Positions 26,391 through 37,245 of a DNA stretch of 64,000 bases are shown here, piece by piece. The stretch's first letter is position 1. Each line of letters opens with the position of its first letter. The stretch comes from Marinilabiliales bacterium. GTDB taxonomy: Bacteria > Bacteroidota > Bacteroidia > Bacteroidales > ML635J-15. Location: contig PKTB01000017.1 in the NCBI GenBank assembly GCA_002869385.1, positions 61,743 through 125,742 of the forward strand, read 5' to 3'. The position numbers were made by a program, and so were the translations under genes. Under the pieces are notes generated by a model. The model saw nothing but the letters and a program-made list of their open reading frames with translations, searched no databases and was not told where the DNA came from.

Positions 26391-27632
26391 TTACTCATAT
26401 CTTAGTGCAACTATAGGATCTAGCTTTGATGCTTTAACCGCTGGCAAATAACCCGAAGCAACACCAACAATAAAGCAAAGAAAGACTCCGAGAAGAATCC
26501 ATAACCACGGTACAATAAAATGACCGCCAGTAATTAAAGTAATCATATTTCCGGCAATAATACCCAATATTATCCCTAAAAGCCCTCCAATTTGTCCAAT
26601 AAAAACAGACTCAAATAGAAACTGCTGTTTAATCGTTGAAGATTGTGCTCCCAATGCCTTTCTAACACCAATTTCTCTAGTTCGTTCTGACACTGACACT
26701 AGCATTATATTCATTAACCCAATAGATGCCCCTAAAAGTGTTATTAAACCAATTATTGTTGCACCAATTGTTACCACACTGATATTTTCAATCAGCATAT
26801 TAGCAAGGCTATCAGATTTTCTAATTGCAAAATTATTATCGTCATAAACTGTTAATTTACGAATATTGCGAAAAACACCCTCAGCCTCTCCTACTGCAAA
26901 CTCAAGCATAGCTGGTTCATCAGGCATAATGCTAATAATAAAACTTCTTTCAGATGTAGCAAAATTTTGTCTGGCATTATTTAATGGAACATAACAAATC
27001 TTATCACCATCTCCACCAAAACTAGTACCCTTCTCTTCAAGTATACCTACAACCCGATATCTAAGGTTCCCAACATAAATAAACTTATCTATAGGGTTTT
27101 CACCGGATGTGAAAAGCATATCTTTTAACTCACTTCCTATTATTATAATATTTTCACCTGAATTAATCTCATTAATACTAAAATTCCTACCCTTTGCAAT
27201 ATCACGTCCCGAAGTTAAAAGAAAGTTTTCGTCTATCCCATAAACACTAATATTTGGATCCGTTTTTTCGTCCATATATTTTATTGTAGCCATTCCTGTT
27301 CCATGAACATGAATACTAATACGAGCAGGAAAGTCAAACTCTTCTTTAAATCTTATTGCTTCTTCATACTCAATATTCTTGTTTTCTACTTTTCGTCGAT
27401 TCCCTCCATGCCTTCTGTAATCTTCCTTTCGGATTGTAAAAGTATTGGCTCCCATAGATTGAAACTCGCCACTAATTGTACTTTTAATAGAATCAACAGC
27501 AGTTAAAATTCCAACCAAAGCCATGATACCAATAGCAATAATTAGTACAGTTAAAATAGTTCTCAACAAATTAGATTTTATTGAGTTAATCGAGATTTTA
27601 ACATTATCTAAAAACAAATTGCTAATACGCAT
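26391..27632 (-). CDS. MacB/FtsX-type ABC transporter permease
   Basis: Protein of 413 residues with the MacB layout: an N-terminal helix (LLRTILTVLIIAIGIMALVGI, about 20-45), a large periplasmic MacB_PCD domain (about 45-285, with YRVVGILEEKGTSFGG), and three C-terminal helices forming the FtsX domain (about 285-400), including the family motif SVSERTREIGVRKALGA and the ending ASKLDPIVALRYE. Such permeases pair with an ATPase and a membrane-fusion protein for mechanotransmission-driven export of peptides, lipids or antibiotics; neither partner is in the window. A second, interrupted member of the family lies at 61162-62406. Intact. Confidence 0.9.
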   Translation of the reverse strand: MRISNLFLDNVKISINSIKSNLLRTILTVLIIAIGIMALVGILTAVDSIKSTISGEFQSMGANTFTIRKEDYRRHGGNRRKVENKNIEYEEAIRFKEEFDFPARISIHVHGTGMATIKYMDEKTDPNISVYGIDENFLLTSGRDIAKGRNFSINEINSGENIIIIGSELKDMLFTSGENPIDKFIYVGNLRYRVVGILEEKGTSFGGDGDKICYVPLNNARQNFATSERSFIISIMPDEPAMLEFAVGEAEGVFRNIRKLTVYDDNNFAIRKSDSLANMLIENISVVTIGATIIGLITLLGASIGLMNIMLVSVSERTREIGVRKALGAQSSTIKQQFLFESVFIGQIGGLLGIILGIIAGNMITLITGGHFIVPWLWILLGVFLCFIVGVASGYLPAVKASKLDPIVALRYE

Positions 27633-27770
27633 ATTACAAATTTAGTCTTTTTATATTATACCTTAATATTATAGTCCGAATTTAACATAACTTTAATCAA
27701 AAGTGTTTAGTTATTTATAAATGTATTTTTGAAAATATTAAACAAAAAGTAAAATATTCATAATTTTAAT

Positions 27771-27778
27771 TAAATTTG
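27771..27778 (+). promoter_or_regulatory. -7 box TAAATTTG for TonB receptor operon
   Basis: Exact TAnnTTTG match, 47 bases before the ATG at 27826. Confidence 0.5.
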
Positions 27779-27825
27779 TAAACAATCGATTTTTATTTCT
27801 GTTTGAGAGTTAAAATCAAATAACT

Positions 27826-30219
27826 ATGAACAAATTAACAATATTTATAATACTATTTATATTTTGGCCATTCTTAATTTACTCACAAGTTGGTCAGATA
27901 AAGGGTAGGGTATTTAACGAAGTAAATAACGAAGCGCTTCCATTTTCAAATATATTTATTGAAGGAACAGATTACGGAGCATCTTCGGATTTTGATGGAA
28001 ACTTTATAATTAGTGGTCTCAAACCTGGAATTTACAGATTAACAGCCTCTTCATTAGGTTTTGATACAAAAATCACTGAAGAAGTTCAGGTAAGCCCCGG
28101 CAAAACGGTTACTCTTGATATTTCTATGCGCGAATCAGCTTTAACTCTCAATGAAGTAACTGTCGAAGCCCAAATGTTTGAAAAAAATGAAGAAGCACCT
28201 GTTTCTCTTCGAAGTATTGGATTATCTGAGATTGAAAACTCTCCAGGAGCAAATCGAGACATCTCAAAAGTTATTCAGAATCTCCCCGGTGTAGCTGCAA
28301 TACCTGGCCAAAATAGAAATGATGTTATAGTTAGAGGTGGTGCTTCAAACGAAAGTAAGTTTTATCTTGATGATGTTGAAATTCCTAATATTAACCATTT
28401 TGCAACCCAAGGAGCAAGTGGAGGAACTAATGGAATACTAAATGCAGATTTTATCCGAAATGTAGACTTCTACTCTGGAGCATTTCCTGCAAACAGAGGA
28501 AATGCACTAAGCGGGGTCTTCAATTTTAAACAAATCGACGGGAACCAAGAAGATTTAAGATTTAGAGGTAGTCTTGGCGCATCTGAGGTTTCATTAACTA
28601 TGGACGGTCCAATATCTGATAATACAACCTACATATTATCAGCGAGAAGGTCTTATTTAAACTTTCTATTTCAACTTATTGGATTACCTTTTCTACCTAC
28701 TTTTAATGATTTTCAATTTAAAGTTAAAACAAAACTAGATGATAGAAGCGAACTAACATTTATTGGCCTAGGGGCTTACGATGTTAATGTGCTCGATAGA
28801 AATATTGAAAACCCAACAGAATTTCAATCTTATATCTTAGGTTACCTTAGCGAAAGTGAACAGTGGACATATACTTTAGGGACAGTGTATAAAAAATTTC
28901 GAGACAATGGATACACAACCTATGTATTAAGTCGAAACATGCTTAACAATAGATATTATAAGTATATAGACAATGTAGTTGATGAAGATAATTTACTAAA
29001 TAATTACTCTTCATTTGAGGCTGAGAACAAATTCCGAGTTGAAGACTATATAAAGACAGAAAGTAATTATCGTATTAATTATGGTATTAATTTCGAATAT
29101 GCAAGATATTATAACAATACCATGTTAAATGTTTTCACACCGTTCGGACAACAAGAAATTTCGTTCGATTCTAACCTGGATATGTTTAAATATGGGGCAT
29201 TTGGTCAGGTATCAAAGGCTTATCTTGGAAACAGGTTGACTCTTTCATTAGGAATTAGATTTGATGGAAATGAATACTCTTCATCCATGTCAAATCCTTT
29301 AGAACAGTTTTCGCCAAGATTTTCTGCATCATATGACTTATCTGAAAAGTGGAGTATAAATATGAATACAGGAAGATATTACTTGCTACCTTCCTACACA
29401 AGTTTAGGGTATAGAGATTCAAACGGAACTCTTGTTAACAAAAACAATGATATTAAATATATTCAATCAGATCATTTAATCGGTGGATTTGCGTACAGAC
29501 CAACAGGAAGATCAATAATTACAATTGAAGGTTTTTATAAAATGTATGACAGATATCCATTTTCTGTAAATGACTCTCTTGTTTTAGCATTTAAGCCTGT
29601 AGACTTTGGAGTTGTTGGTAGTGAAGAGATTACCAGTATTGGAGAAGGTCATGCATATGGTTTTGAAGTTTTCTCTCAGAACAGATTTAAAAACGATTTT
29701 AATCTTAGTTTATCATACACTTTTGCAGTCAGTGAATTTAAAGACACTGAAGGCGAATACGTTTCAACATCTTGGGACAACCGTCACATACTAATAATTA
29801 CTGGAACTAAGAAATTCAAGAATGATTGGTTTGTGGGAGTAAAATGGAGATTTGCCGGTGGTCTTCCTTATACGCCATACGATTTAGAAGTATCTAGCTC
29901 TATTCTGGCATGGGATTTAAACGGTCGTCCATATTTCGATTACTCACAACTAAACCAACTACGTTTTGGAGCATTCCATCAGCTTGATTTCAGAGTTGAT
30001 AAAACCTTCTACTTTGAAAATGCTTCTCTTAAGTTTTACATAGACATTCAAAATGCATATAACTTTAAATCCGATGCTCAGGATATTTATGTTAATACAG
30101 ATACAGACGGCAACGTGCAGATAAACCCTGACGATCCTAGTGAATATATTTTAAGAAAGATTCCAAATGATGGAAGCGGAACTGTTGTGCCAACTTTAGG
30201 AATTATTGTTGATTTTTAA
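27826..30219 (+). CDS. TonB-dependent outer-membrane receptor
   Basis: Protein of 797 residues. Signal peptide 1-20; carboxypeptidase-regulatory-like domain about 23-105 (QIKGRVFNEVNNEALPFSNI ... DGNFIISGLKPG); TonB plug about 115-235 (KVIQNLPGVAAIPGQNRNDV, then VRGGASNESKFYLDDVEIP); then a 22-strand barrel ending in GTVVPTLGIIVDF with C-terminal Phe. It imports a bulky ligand using TonB energy. No SusD partner follows, so it is not a classical SusCD glycan pair; the ligand may be a metal chelate or other compound. Two small genes follow in the same direction at 11 and 2 bases. Intact. Confidence 0.92.
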   Translation: MNKLTIFIILFIFWPFLIYSQVGQIKGRVFNEVNNEALPFSNIFIEGTDYGASSDFDGNFIISGLKPGIYRLTASSLGFDTKITEEVQVSPGKTVTLDISMRESALTLNEVTVEAQMFEKNEEAPVSLRSIGLSEIENSPGANRDISKVIQNLPGVAAIPGQNRNDVIVRGGASNESKFYLDDVEIPNINHFATQGASGGTNGILNADFIRNVDFYSGAFPANRGNALSGVFNFKQIDGNQEDLRFRGSLGASEVSLTMDGPISDNTTYILSARRSYLNFLFQLIGLPFLPTFNDFQFKVKTKLDDRSELTFIGLGAYDVNVLDRNIENPTEFQSYILGYLSESEQWTYTLGTVYKKFRDNGYTTYVLSRNMLNNRYYKYIDNVVDEDNLLNNYSSFEAENKFRVEDYIKTESNYRINYGINFEYARYYNNTMLNVFTPFGQQEISFDSNLDMFKYGAFGQVSKAYLGNRLTLSLGIRFDGNEYSSSMSNPLEQFSPRFSASYDLSEKWSINMNTGRYYLLPSYTSLGYRDSNGTLVNKNNDIKYIQSDHLIGGFAYRPTGRSIITIEGFYKMYDRYPFSVNDSLVLAFKPVDFGVVGSEEITSIGEGHAYGFEVFSQNRFKNDFNLSLSYTFAVSEFKDTEGEYVSTSWDNRHILIITGTKKFKNDWFVGVKWRFAGGLPYTPYDLEVSSSILAWDLNGRPYFDYSQLNQLRFGAFHQLDFRVDKTFYFENASLKFYIDIQNAYNFKSDAQDIYVNTDTDGNVQINPDDPSEYILRKIPNDGSGTVVPTLGIIVDF

Positions 30220-30230
30220 ACCAAATTATT

Positions 30231-30968
30231 ATGAAAAAAACAATTATTATATTTACGATAACCGTAATTTCTTTAAGCTTATTAGGATTCAACAGTAATC
30301 AATGTAAAAAAAGGAAAAAGAAAGAACCGGAGAAAATAGAAGCTAACATTAATGGTAAAGGCTATGAAATTGAGATAACATTTCTAACAGGGAAAGGACA
30401 TAATAACCCATCCTTTGCAATTTGGGTCGAAGATATGAACGAGAACTTTATACAAGAACTATTTGTAACTAAATCTGTAGCAACCGGAATTTACAGATAT
30501 GGTGATTCAAGTAGTGGAAAATGGGAAGCAGGAGAGAAAATGTACAATGCTACTCTACCCTATTTTATTCATAAAAGATCAGAAAATGCAAGCATTCCCT
30601 CACATGATGCACCAATAATATATGCTTATACCGGAGCAACACCAACATCTGATTTTATATTGACAACTAAATCCGATATTAAATATGATAAAAAGTTTCG
30701 TATAGTCTTTGAAATTAATCAAGCTTGGTATTCTAATAATTATTGGAATAATGCAAAATATCCTCAAGAAAAAGAGTACAGAAACTCCCTACAACCTTCA
30801 ATAATCTATGCAGTAACCATTGACCCGGATAACTTAATGGATGAATACACATTAAATCCCATCGGACATGGACATTATGCAGGAAAAGATGGTAAGCTTT
30901 ATACAGATTTAAGCACTTTTACTACTGCCTTACAGATTGCAGAAAGTATTAAAATAAATATAAAGTAA
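30231..30968 (+). CDS. DUF2271-like periplasmic protein
   Basis: Protein of 245 residues, signal peptide or anchor at 1-22 (IIIFTITVISLSLLGF), followed by a Lys-rich stretch CKKRKKKEPEK that could make it a lipoprotein (the Cys sits in SNQCKK, not an ideal lipobox). The body has the pattern of DUF2271: NPSFAIWVEDMNENFIQELF, then a Trp-rich middle and SIIYAVTIDPDNL near the end. DUF2271 proteins are found beside PepSY/flavin-reduction or TonB receptor genes. It sits 11 bases after the TonB receptor and is probably co-transcribed, suggesting a role in the same uptake system. Family call is by pattern only. Confidence 0.6.
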   Translation: MKKTIIIFTITVISLSLLGFNSNQCKKRKKKEPEKIEANINGKGYEIEITFLTGKGHNNPSFAIWVEDMNENFIQELFVTKSVATGIYRYGDSSSGKWEAGEKMYNATLPYFIHKRSENASIPSHDAPIIYAYTGATPTSDFILTTKSDIKYDKKFRIVFEINQAWYSNNYWNNAKYPQEKEYRNSLQPSIIYAVTIDPDNLMDEYTLNPIGHGHYAGKDGKLYTDLSTFTTALQIAESIKINIK

Positions 30969-30970
30969 AC

Positions 30971-31450
30971 TTGGGTGTTAGCCTTATAACATATGGTGAT
31001 ATTATAGTTTTTCTGATTTTCATTGTATTTGCATTCCTTATCTATAAAATTTGGCAGGAAAGAAATGATAAACCTCAAGATCCTAAAAAAGGTTCAAAAC
31101 CAACAATAATAATTGTCTTTTTTGTTTTTGCTTTAGTTGCTATTCTTATGTTTGTGCTAGCAATAAAGAACTTTTCATCTCCTTTGGAATACTCTGTAGC
31201 TGATTTTTCTTCCAGAGCAAGACTACTTGGAAATGTTCATAATTATTCTTGGGGTTTAGCTTTTTTAGGTTTATCAGCACTAATTTCTTACTTAAATTAT
31301 CTTTTGTTTAAAACATGGAAGTACTGGAGAGGAAATTCAACAACAATAGAATGTCAAGATAAGATCACAAAAGATAAAGTATTAAAAAACATGAAGGATC
31401 CTGAATCAAGTGATCACAGTAGATTTATGCCAAAAGAAAACAAAGATTAA
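30971..31450 (+). CDS. Hypothetical membrane protein of the TonB-receptor operon
   Basis: Protein of up to 159 residues starting at TTG 30971, 2 bases after the preceding stop; no ATG lies near the frame start, so the TTG start is tentative. Three hydrophobic segments are seen (about 8-26, 46-66 and 93-115), the last two in a membrane-protein pattern (IIIVFFVFALVAILMFVLAI and WGLAFLGLSALISYLNYLLF). The C-terminus is polar (DPESSDHSRFMPKENKD). Probably an inner-membrane partner of the upstream receptor and DUF2271-like protein. Its stop overlaps the stop of the convergent gene by 4 bases through a shared TTAA. Confidence 0.6.
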   Translation: MGVSLITYGDIIVFLIFIVFAFLIYKIWQERNDKPQDPKKGSKPTIIIVFFVFALVAILMFVLAIKNFSSPLEYSVADFSSRARLLGNVHNYSWGLAFLGLSALISYLNYLLFKTWKYWRGNSTTIECQDKITKDKVLKNMKDPESSDHSRFMPKENKD

Positions 31451-33837
31451 ATCTTCAATAAACTTTTGCCAAATCTCATATTATCGTTATAAATAAAGAT
31501 TGTATACACTCCTTTTTCAATTGACTCAAAGCTATCCAATTTATATAAACTCTGGCCTGACTCTAGAATTCCGCTTTGTACAATTCTTCCTGAGCAATCA
31601 TGTATATTATATTTCATATCCTCAGAAAGGTTATTATCAAATGAAATATTAATATAGTCATTAAAAGGATTCGGGAATATACTTACAGTCTCAATAATCG
31701 TTTCATTACATGTAATATAAATTATATTAGAATACGAGTATTTACCATCAAAATCAGTTTGCTTGAACCTATAGTAGTAGCTCTTAGAATCTGGATTATT
31801 ATCCACATATTTATAGTTTATAATCTCATGACTATTTCCAGCGCCATCAACCTCAGCTATCATTTTAAAGTCTCTACCATCTTCACTCCTCTCAAGAGTA
31901 AAGAAACTATTATTTATTTCACTCGCAGTAGTCCAGGACAATTCAACATTTTCGTTTTGACAAACACCTTTAAATTCTACTAGATCTATTGGAAGTAAAA
32001 CTCCGGTAAGTCCATTAATTTTGAAGTCACAGCCTGGATTTGAAAACTGATCAACCATCATATAATATGTATTGCCCGGAGTTAAGCCTGTAGCTTTAAA
32101 TACACCAGGAGCCTGTTCATAAAACGGATCATAGCATCCCTTCTCAACAAAAGTAATGCAATCAGCTGTTTCAAATATTGAAACTTCTACTCCTGATGAA
32201 GGACAATTACATATTATAGCTATCTCAACTTCTGAGTCTGATGCAGTAAACCTTAGCCAAGAATTATTATTAATAAAATTCAAACCAGAGCATGTCTCTG
32301 ACTGTAAGTTGGTACCAGTTAGGTCTGTTGCATTATAATCTCCTGTTGTACCACAGATACCATCAATACTTGCTAACATTGGAGCATCTGCACACAAATC
32401 ACTTGCATCTGGATTAACACCGCATATACCAGAATCGAAACAAGTGAAATCTGCTGCCCATCCAGTAGATGTTGTAATAACATCAGACTCAAATTTAAAT
32501 GTTAAACAAGTACTACTGGATATAATTGTAACTGGAACTTCCGTTGTGTATGTTCCTATTAATGTACTTGAAGTATTTGGTCCATCATATATCCTCAAAT
32601 AATCATATGTATGCTGAATATTAAAATCTGTAAAATCAAAACGTAAGTTTTGTCCATTATCTGAACAAAATGTTTTAACATAAGATTCATTATCTGTATA
32701 ATTGGAACTAACTCCTCCACTATCGAAAAATGTACCATAACATGTACTTTCACTCGTATTATTCATAAGATAAGCTGGTGGAACAAGTTTAATTTCACGA
32801 CTCCCTGCTGGAGCTGTGACACTAGGTGTTTCATTTACCTTTGCTCCATTATGAGTAACAGTAGTACATTCGACATCAACAAAGTTACCTGCAGTAGCAC
32901 CAGCAGAAATATCATACGATATCCAAAAATAATTTGTTCCGGTTAATAGTGTTTCAGATCCACTAATAGTTATATTACCAGTTGCAGCTGATGCAGAACA
33001 AAATAAGTTTGATGTCGAAAAACTGGAATTTAATCCTGTCGAAAATATTTCGATATTACTTACATCATTGGTTGGATCAGTAGATCCATTCATATTAATA
33101 ACAAAATCTGTAATTGTTAGTTGAGGTGCAGAACCTGATGTCTCAATTTGGATACAGGCTAACTCTTTGTCAGATTCACCAACATAAACATCACCTAAAT
33201 TGTTTTGTAATACTGTTGAGGAATCGTAAGTCATAGGTATAGTTGAGCCAAAAACAATCTGGATATTAGGACGATTTTCAGTTTGGGTCCCAGTTCCAGG
33301 ATTATTAACATCAATTGCAGGAGAATCTTGTATTTTATATATTGACTTATATCCTGAACATGAACTTGAATAAAAGTCATCATCCGCAGTATGATATCCC
33401 GATTGAGCCTAATGTACAACAACTGCCAAATTATCAGTATTGTTATATGCAAAATCTGAAATATCAATCTCTATCCATACTTCACTTGCAACTGTAGTTA
33501 CAGGACCGGAATACACAAGTGTTAGTAAAGATACATCTATCCAATCTGAATTACTTGAGAATGTTGATTTACTTGTATGAGCAAGATATACATTCACCGG
33601 GTCATCAGTAAATGCACTATTGCCATTAAACTTAAACCTTATCTTATCAATAGTCCCGCTAAGACCAATTTCTGATTGTTCAAAGATACTCTGCGAATAA
33701 GAATAACCATAATAAGGATTATATGGCAAACTAACTGTGTTTGATCCTGTACCAATCTCAACAGTTTGTGAGTACAAAGGCTTAATAAAAAACGAAATAA
33801 ATAATAGAAAGGATAATAAAATTACTGACTTTTTCAT
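31447..33837 (-). CDS. T9SS-sorted multidomain surface protein (BNR-like, CUB), interrupted by in-frame TAG at 33409-33411
   Basis: Reading through TAG (codon 143) gives 796 residues. Signal peptide 1-23 (FFIKPLYSQ); an N-terminal beta domain about 25-200 (GTGSNTVSLPYNPYYGYSYS); a repeat-bearing BNR-neuraminidase-N-type segment about 205-330 (ITDFVINMNGSTDPTNDVSN); a CUB domain about 345-460 (GTFFDSGGVSSNYTDNESYV); an unrecognised domain; a fibronectin-like segment (VELSWTTASEINNSFFTLER); and a T9SS sorting domain (IFPNPFNDY, KGVYTIFIYN). The stop in AVVVH(stop)AQSGYHTADD fits Glu (GAG->TAG). A secreted or surface-bound protein, possibly glycan-binding. Confidence 0.8.
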
Positions 33838-34063
33838 GGCATAAACTTTAATTTATTCTTATGTCTATATCAAATTTATGCTAAATCAGCATTAAGCTAC
33901 AAAAAACAAACTAACTATTACTATACAGGTGATTTTAAGATCTTACTTTTACATATACAATAGCACATATCATCGACTTGAATATCAAGACATTAACCAA
34001 ATTGTGCACATATACAAATAATGATTATTCTTCTCAATACAATACTACAAATACATTCAACGT

Positions 34064-35710
34064 CTAGTCTTCTAATGTATTAAAAAAGTCAGCGAATGAT
34101 TGCTCGTTATCCATCCCAAACTTTTTTCTCAATCGATAACGGGCCATCGTAACAGCTCCAACAGAAACACTATTTAAAGTTGCAATTTCTTTTGATGCAA
34201 GATTTAATCTCAATAAAGCACATAGTTTCTTCTCTTTTTCTGTCAGGTCAGGCCATTTCTCATCAAGTATAATGAAAAACTTACTATAAAAATCATCCAC
34301 ACGATTCTGAAAACTTTCTATTTCATTAGATATTCTTAATGAAGAGTTTAATTTAAAATTTAATTCACTAATTCTTTCCTTATTTTTAGGGCTAGAGTCA
34401 GATTTAATTTTCTTGAGTTCATCCTTAATATCTTTAAGAAATTCTGTTTTCTGAACAATATGCAGGGCAAAATTTTCAAGTTCCTTATTCTTATAATAAA
34501 GTTCTACTCTTAAATTTTTCCTTTCCTCTTTTGATTTTTCCAATCTAGCTTCAATTAGTTGCTTTTGAATCTTCTTTCTGGAATATAATAAAAAGACTAT
34601 TATCAAAACAACCAACAATATTATTGTCGCAATATACCATCTTAATGTGCTGATTCTCTTTTGTTGCTCCAGATATTCAAATTTTGCGTCGGTAGCTTCG
34701 TGTATTTTATTAATCTCATATTGAAGTTCAATTTTACTCATCTCACTTAAAATTTCAGCTTGTGAGATACTGTCCTCAATTACTAAAAGCTCCTGAATAT
34801 AATAATATGAAGACTCAAAATCATTTTGTTTTACATAAGCATCACTAATAAGGTTTAATGTCTTTTCAACATATGTAAGGTCGTTAGTTTTATAAAAGTG
34901 CTCTAAAGCTTCTTTTAGCAGGGTAATTGCTTCATCTATCCGGTTAAGTAATAAATATGAATGTGCAATCTCATATTGTGCATGCCAAACTCCTTTTACA
35001 TCAATGAGGCTATTAAATTCTTCAATAGATTGGTCTAGATAAACAAGTGCAGTCTCTGGATCTCCTTGCAAATTATATAATTCAGCAATATTAAGCAATG
35101 TACCTCCAACAGAATGCCTTTTAACCGAAGAATTAGCATAATCAAGCGCAGTTTCATACTGTATCATTGCAGAATCGTGCATATTTATACCTGCATATGC
35201 AACTCCAAGGTTGGTGTAACCGGCTATTAAATAGGCTGTGTTTTTTTCAGGTTCAAGAACAAAATATTCTAAAGATTTTAGTAAAAAACTTATTCCTTTT
35301 CGGAAATCTCCAACCTCAATATATGTTGTTCCAATATTAAAATATCTACTATTTAAAGCTTTGTCATCATCTTGTTCTTCTGCAATCTTTACCGCTTCGA
35401 TTAAATATTCAATTGACCGCTGATAATCGCTAAACTCTCCATATATAATCCCTAAATTCTCAAGCAATTCACCTTCCTTTTTACGATTACCATTTCTCAC
35501 ATAAATATCTAAAGCTTGAGTTGCTAATTTTATTGCTTCAGGGTAATCTTGTCGGTTAAGAGCTTCAATACTTAATTTAGCCAACTCGTCAGGGTCCCAA
35601 TTATTATCCAATTCCAAATATTCCGGCATCGACTGAATTTGAGTATAAGCAAGCTCACCTGTTCCTAAAAGGACAAGCATTATAAATACAACATATTTTC
35701 TTAATTGCAT
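34064..35710 (-). CDS. TPR-transmembrane-LuxR-type HTH regulator
   Basis: Protein of 548 residues. N-terminal signal/anchor (1-22), then about six to eight tetratricopeptide repeats (residues about 40-330, for example EGELLENLGIIYGEFSDYQR and LIAGYTNLGVAYAGINMHDS) in the periplasm, a transmembrane helix about 352-376 (WYIATIILLVVLIIVFLLY), a coiled coil (about 380-450) and a C-terminal LuxR-type helix-turn-helix (about 482-548: WPDLTEKEKKLCALLRLNL, then ASKEIATLNSVSVGAVTMAR). This is a known Bacteroidota layout of one-component membrane regulators sensing envelope signals. It lies next to, and reads the same way as, the T9SS protein gene 226 bases downstream. Intact. Confidence 0.85.
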   Translation of the reverse strand: MQLRKYVVFIMLVLLGTGELAYTQIQSMPEYLELDNNWDPDELAKLSIEALNRQDYPEAIKLATQALDIYVRNGNRKKEGELLENLGIIYGEFSDYQRSIEYLIEAVKIAEEQDDDKALNSRYFNIGTTYIEVGDFRKGISFLLKSLEYFVLEPEKNTAYLIAGYTNLGVAYAGINMHDSAMIQYETALDYANSSVKRHSVGGTLLNIAELYNLQGDPETALVYLDQSIEEFNSLIDVKGVWHAQYEIAHSYLLLNRIDEAITLLKEALEHFYKTNDLTYVEKTLNLISDAYVKQNDFESSYYYIQELLVIEDSISQAEILSEMSKIELQYEINKIHEATDAKFEYLEQQKRISTLRWYIATIILLVVLIIVFLLYSRKKIQKQLIEARLEKSKEERKNLRVELYYKNKELENFALHIVQKTEFLKDIKDELKKIKSDSSPKNKERISELNFKLNSSLRISNEIESFQNRVDDFYSKFFIILDEKWPDLTEKEKKLCALLRLNLASKEIATLNSVSVGAVTMARYRLRKKFGMDNEQSFADFFNTLED

Positions 35711-35866
35711 ATACCCCTGTTTAACGTAATATTAATTCAAAACTAAAATGAAAATTTTAATTGACAAAATGTTTATGAATACATATTTAACATTTCTTTA
35801 AACAAGTTCCTCCAAATAACTGTAACAAATCTATTTTTATATCCGTCATGTAGGAAAGCAATTAAT

Positions 35867-36934
35867 ATGAAAACAATCTTTATAAATCTAATTTTAGCAC
35901 TTGCATGCAACTTTTGTTTTAGTCAAAACAACTTTGATACAAATCAGATTAATGACAGCTTATTAAATTTACTAAAAAATGAGGATGCTGGAACTGCCGT
36001 AATAATCACTAAAAACAATGAAATTATCTATTAAAAATATTTTGGGTATGCAAATATTGAAGAAAGTCAAATTCTTAATCAAAGTACAAAGATGGGAATT
36101 GCATCAATGTCAAAACAATTTACTGGAATGGCAATTCTATCATTAATAGAAGAAGGCTACATTAAAAACATAGATGATGCTATTGAAGATTATTTGCCAA
36201 AATATATACCTAATGGAGAGAACATTTCTATTCGACAATTACTTAGCCATGTTAGCGGTTTACCCGAAATAACACAGAATGATAATTTTATGTCTACAAT
36301 TAATCAAGAAAAATCTATAGATCAGATTTTAGATTTAATTCTTATAGAAAATATGAGACATAATCCTGGTGAAAAGTATCAATATTGTAATACAGCATAT
36401 ATAATTCTAGCCAAACTAATTGAAAAAACATCTGGTATAAGTTATGAAGAGTATCTTAAAAGGCACATCTTTGAACCTCTAAGAATGACAAATACATATT
36501 GCGGAAATACAAATCATGAAAATATTGCAATGCGCTATATTGCAGATAGTTCAAATTACATACTCGCTGAAGAAATATGTTTTTCGAATCTTATTGGCGG
36601 TGGTAATATAATATCAAACGTTTGCGATATGGCAAAATGGAATAATGCGTTACTAACAGGCAACAATCTTCCCACCAATTATAAAGATTTATTTATTTCT
36701 ACAAAACTCAATAGTGGCGAATCAACTGGTTACGGTTTAGGCATAGGACATAATACATATAATGACATTGAATATTACTACCATCCTGGCATGGGTGCCG
36801 GGATGAATTCAATAAATATGATTTTTACGACAGAGAACATTTCTATCTGCGTTATAAGAAACATATTCCCCTCTAGACAAACAACAAATGAGATTGCTTT
36901 TAAAATTTGTGAAATAATTTTCAGCAATAACTAA
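35867..36934 (+). CDS. Beta-lactamase-fold serine hydrolase (class C/PBP type), interrupted by in-frame TAA at 36032-36034
   Basis: Reading through TAA (codon 56) gives 355 residues. Signal peptide MKTIFINLILALACNFCFSQ. The catalytic SxxK motif is SMSK (Ser80, Lys83) in GIASMSKQFTGMAI; the YxN motif is YCN (173-175) in KYQYCNTAYIILAKL; the HxG-type third motif is HPGMG near the end. The stop falls in NEIIY(stop)KYFGYANIE, where relatives have Glu or Lys before GFGYAN, so GAA->TAA. Members hydrolyse esters, D-amino-acid peptides or beta-lactams; true substrate unknown, with exported location. It starts a rightward cluster with two small membrane proteins. Confidence 0.85.
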
Positions 36935-36990
36935 TCTAACTTTTCTAAATTATTACTACTTTTATAGAAATATATTTTAAAAGTATACAA

Positions 36991-37233
36991 ATGAGTGCAA
37001 ATACAAAAAAAACAATCGGAACAGTATTATCAATTTTAGCAATAGCAGCAAATACAATGGCAATTTCGACAAAAGCACTTTTAGGTAAACGTGCCGGATG
37101 GGAACAATTAATGCTTTATATTGCGGTAGGGTTTGTACTTTCAATTATTTAAATCATCGTAAAACGTAATACTGTTGCTTGGGCTGCAGTAGCCAGTTCA
37201 GCTGCATCTATTGCGTTGTTTTTTATACAATAA
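36991..37233 (+). CDS. Small hydrophobic membrane protein, interrupted by in-frame TAA at 37150-37152
   Basis: Reading through TAA (codon 54) gives 80 codons: two or three hydrophobic helices (SILAIAANTMAISTKALLG, MLYIAVGFVLSII, then AVASSAASIALFFI) separated by short basic turns. A KRNTVAW loop follows the stop. What residue the stop replaces is uncertain because no relative is known; GAA->TAA, TCA->TAA and TAC->TAA all fit G:C->T:A. Function unknown. It is 56 bases after the beta-lactamase-fold gene and 12 before the next membrane protein, so they may form an operon. Confidence 0.5.
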
Positions 37234-37245
37234 ATACTTATCATT

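Noticed and set aside
33231..33467. Minus-strand frame overlapping the T9SS gene at the stop
   Set aside because: Out-of-frame shadow; the real frame continues on both sides of the TAG.
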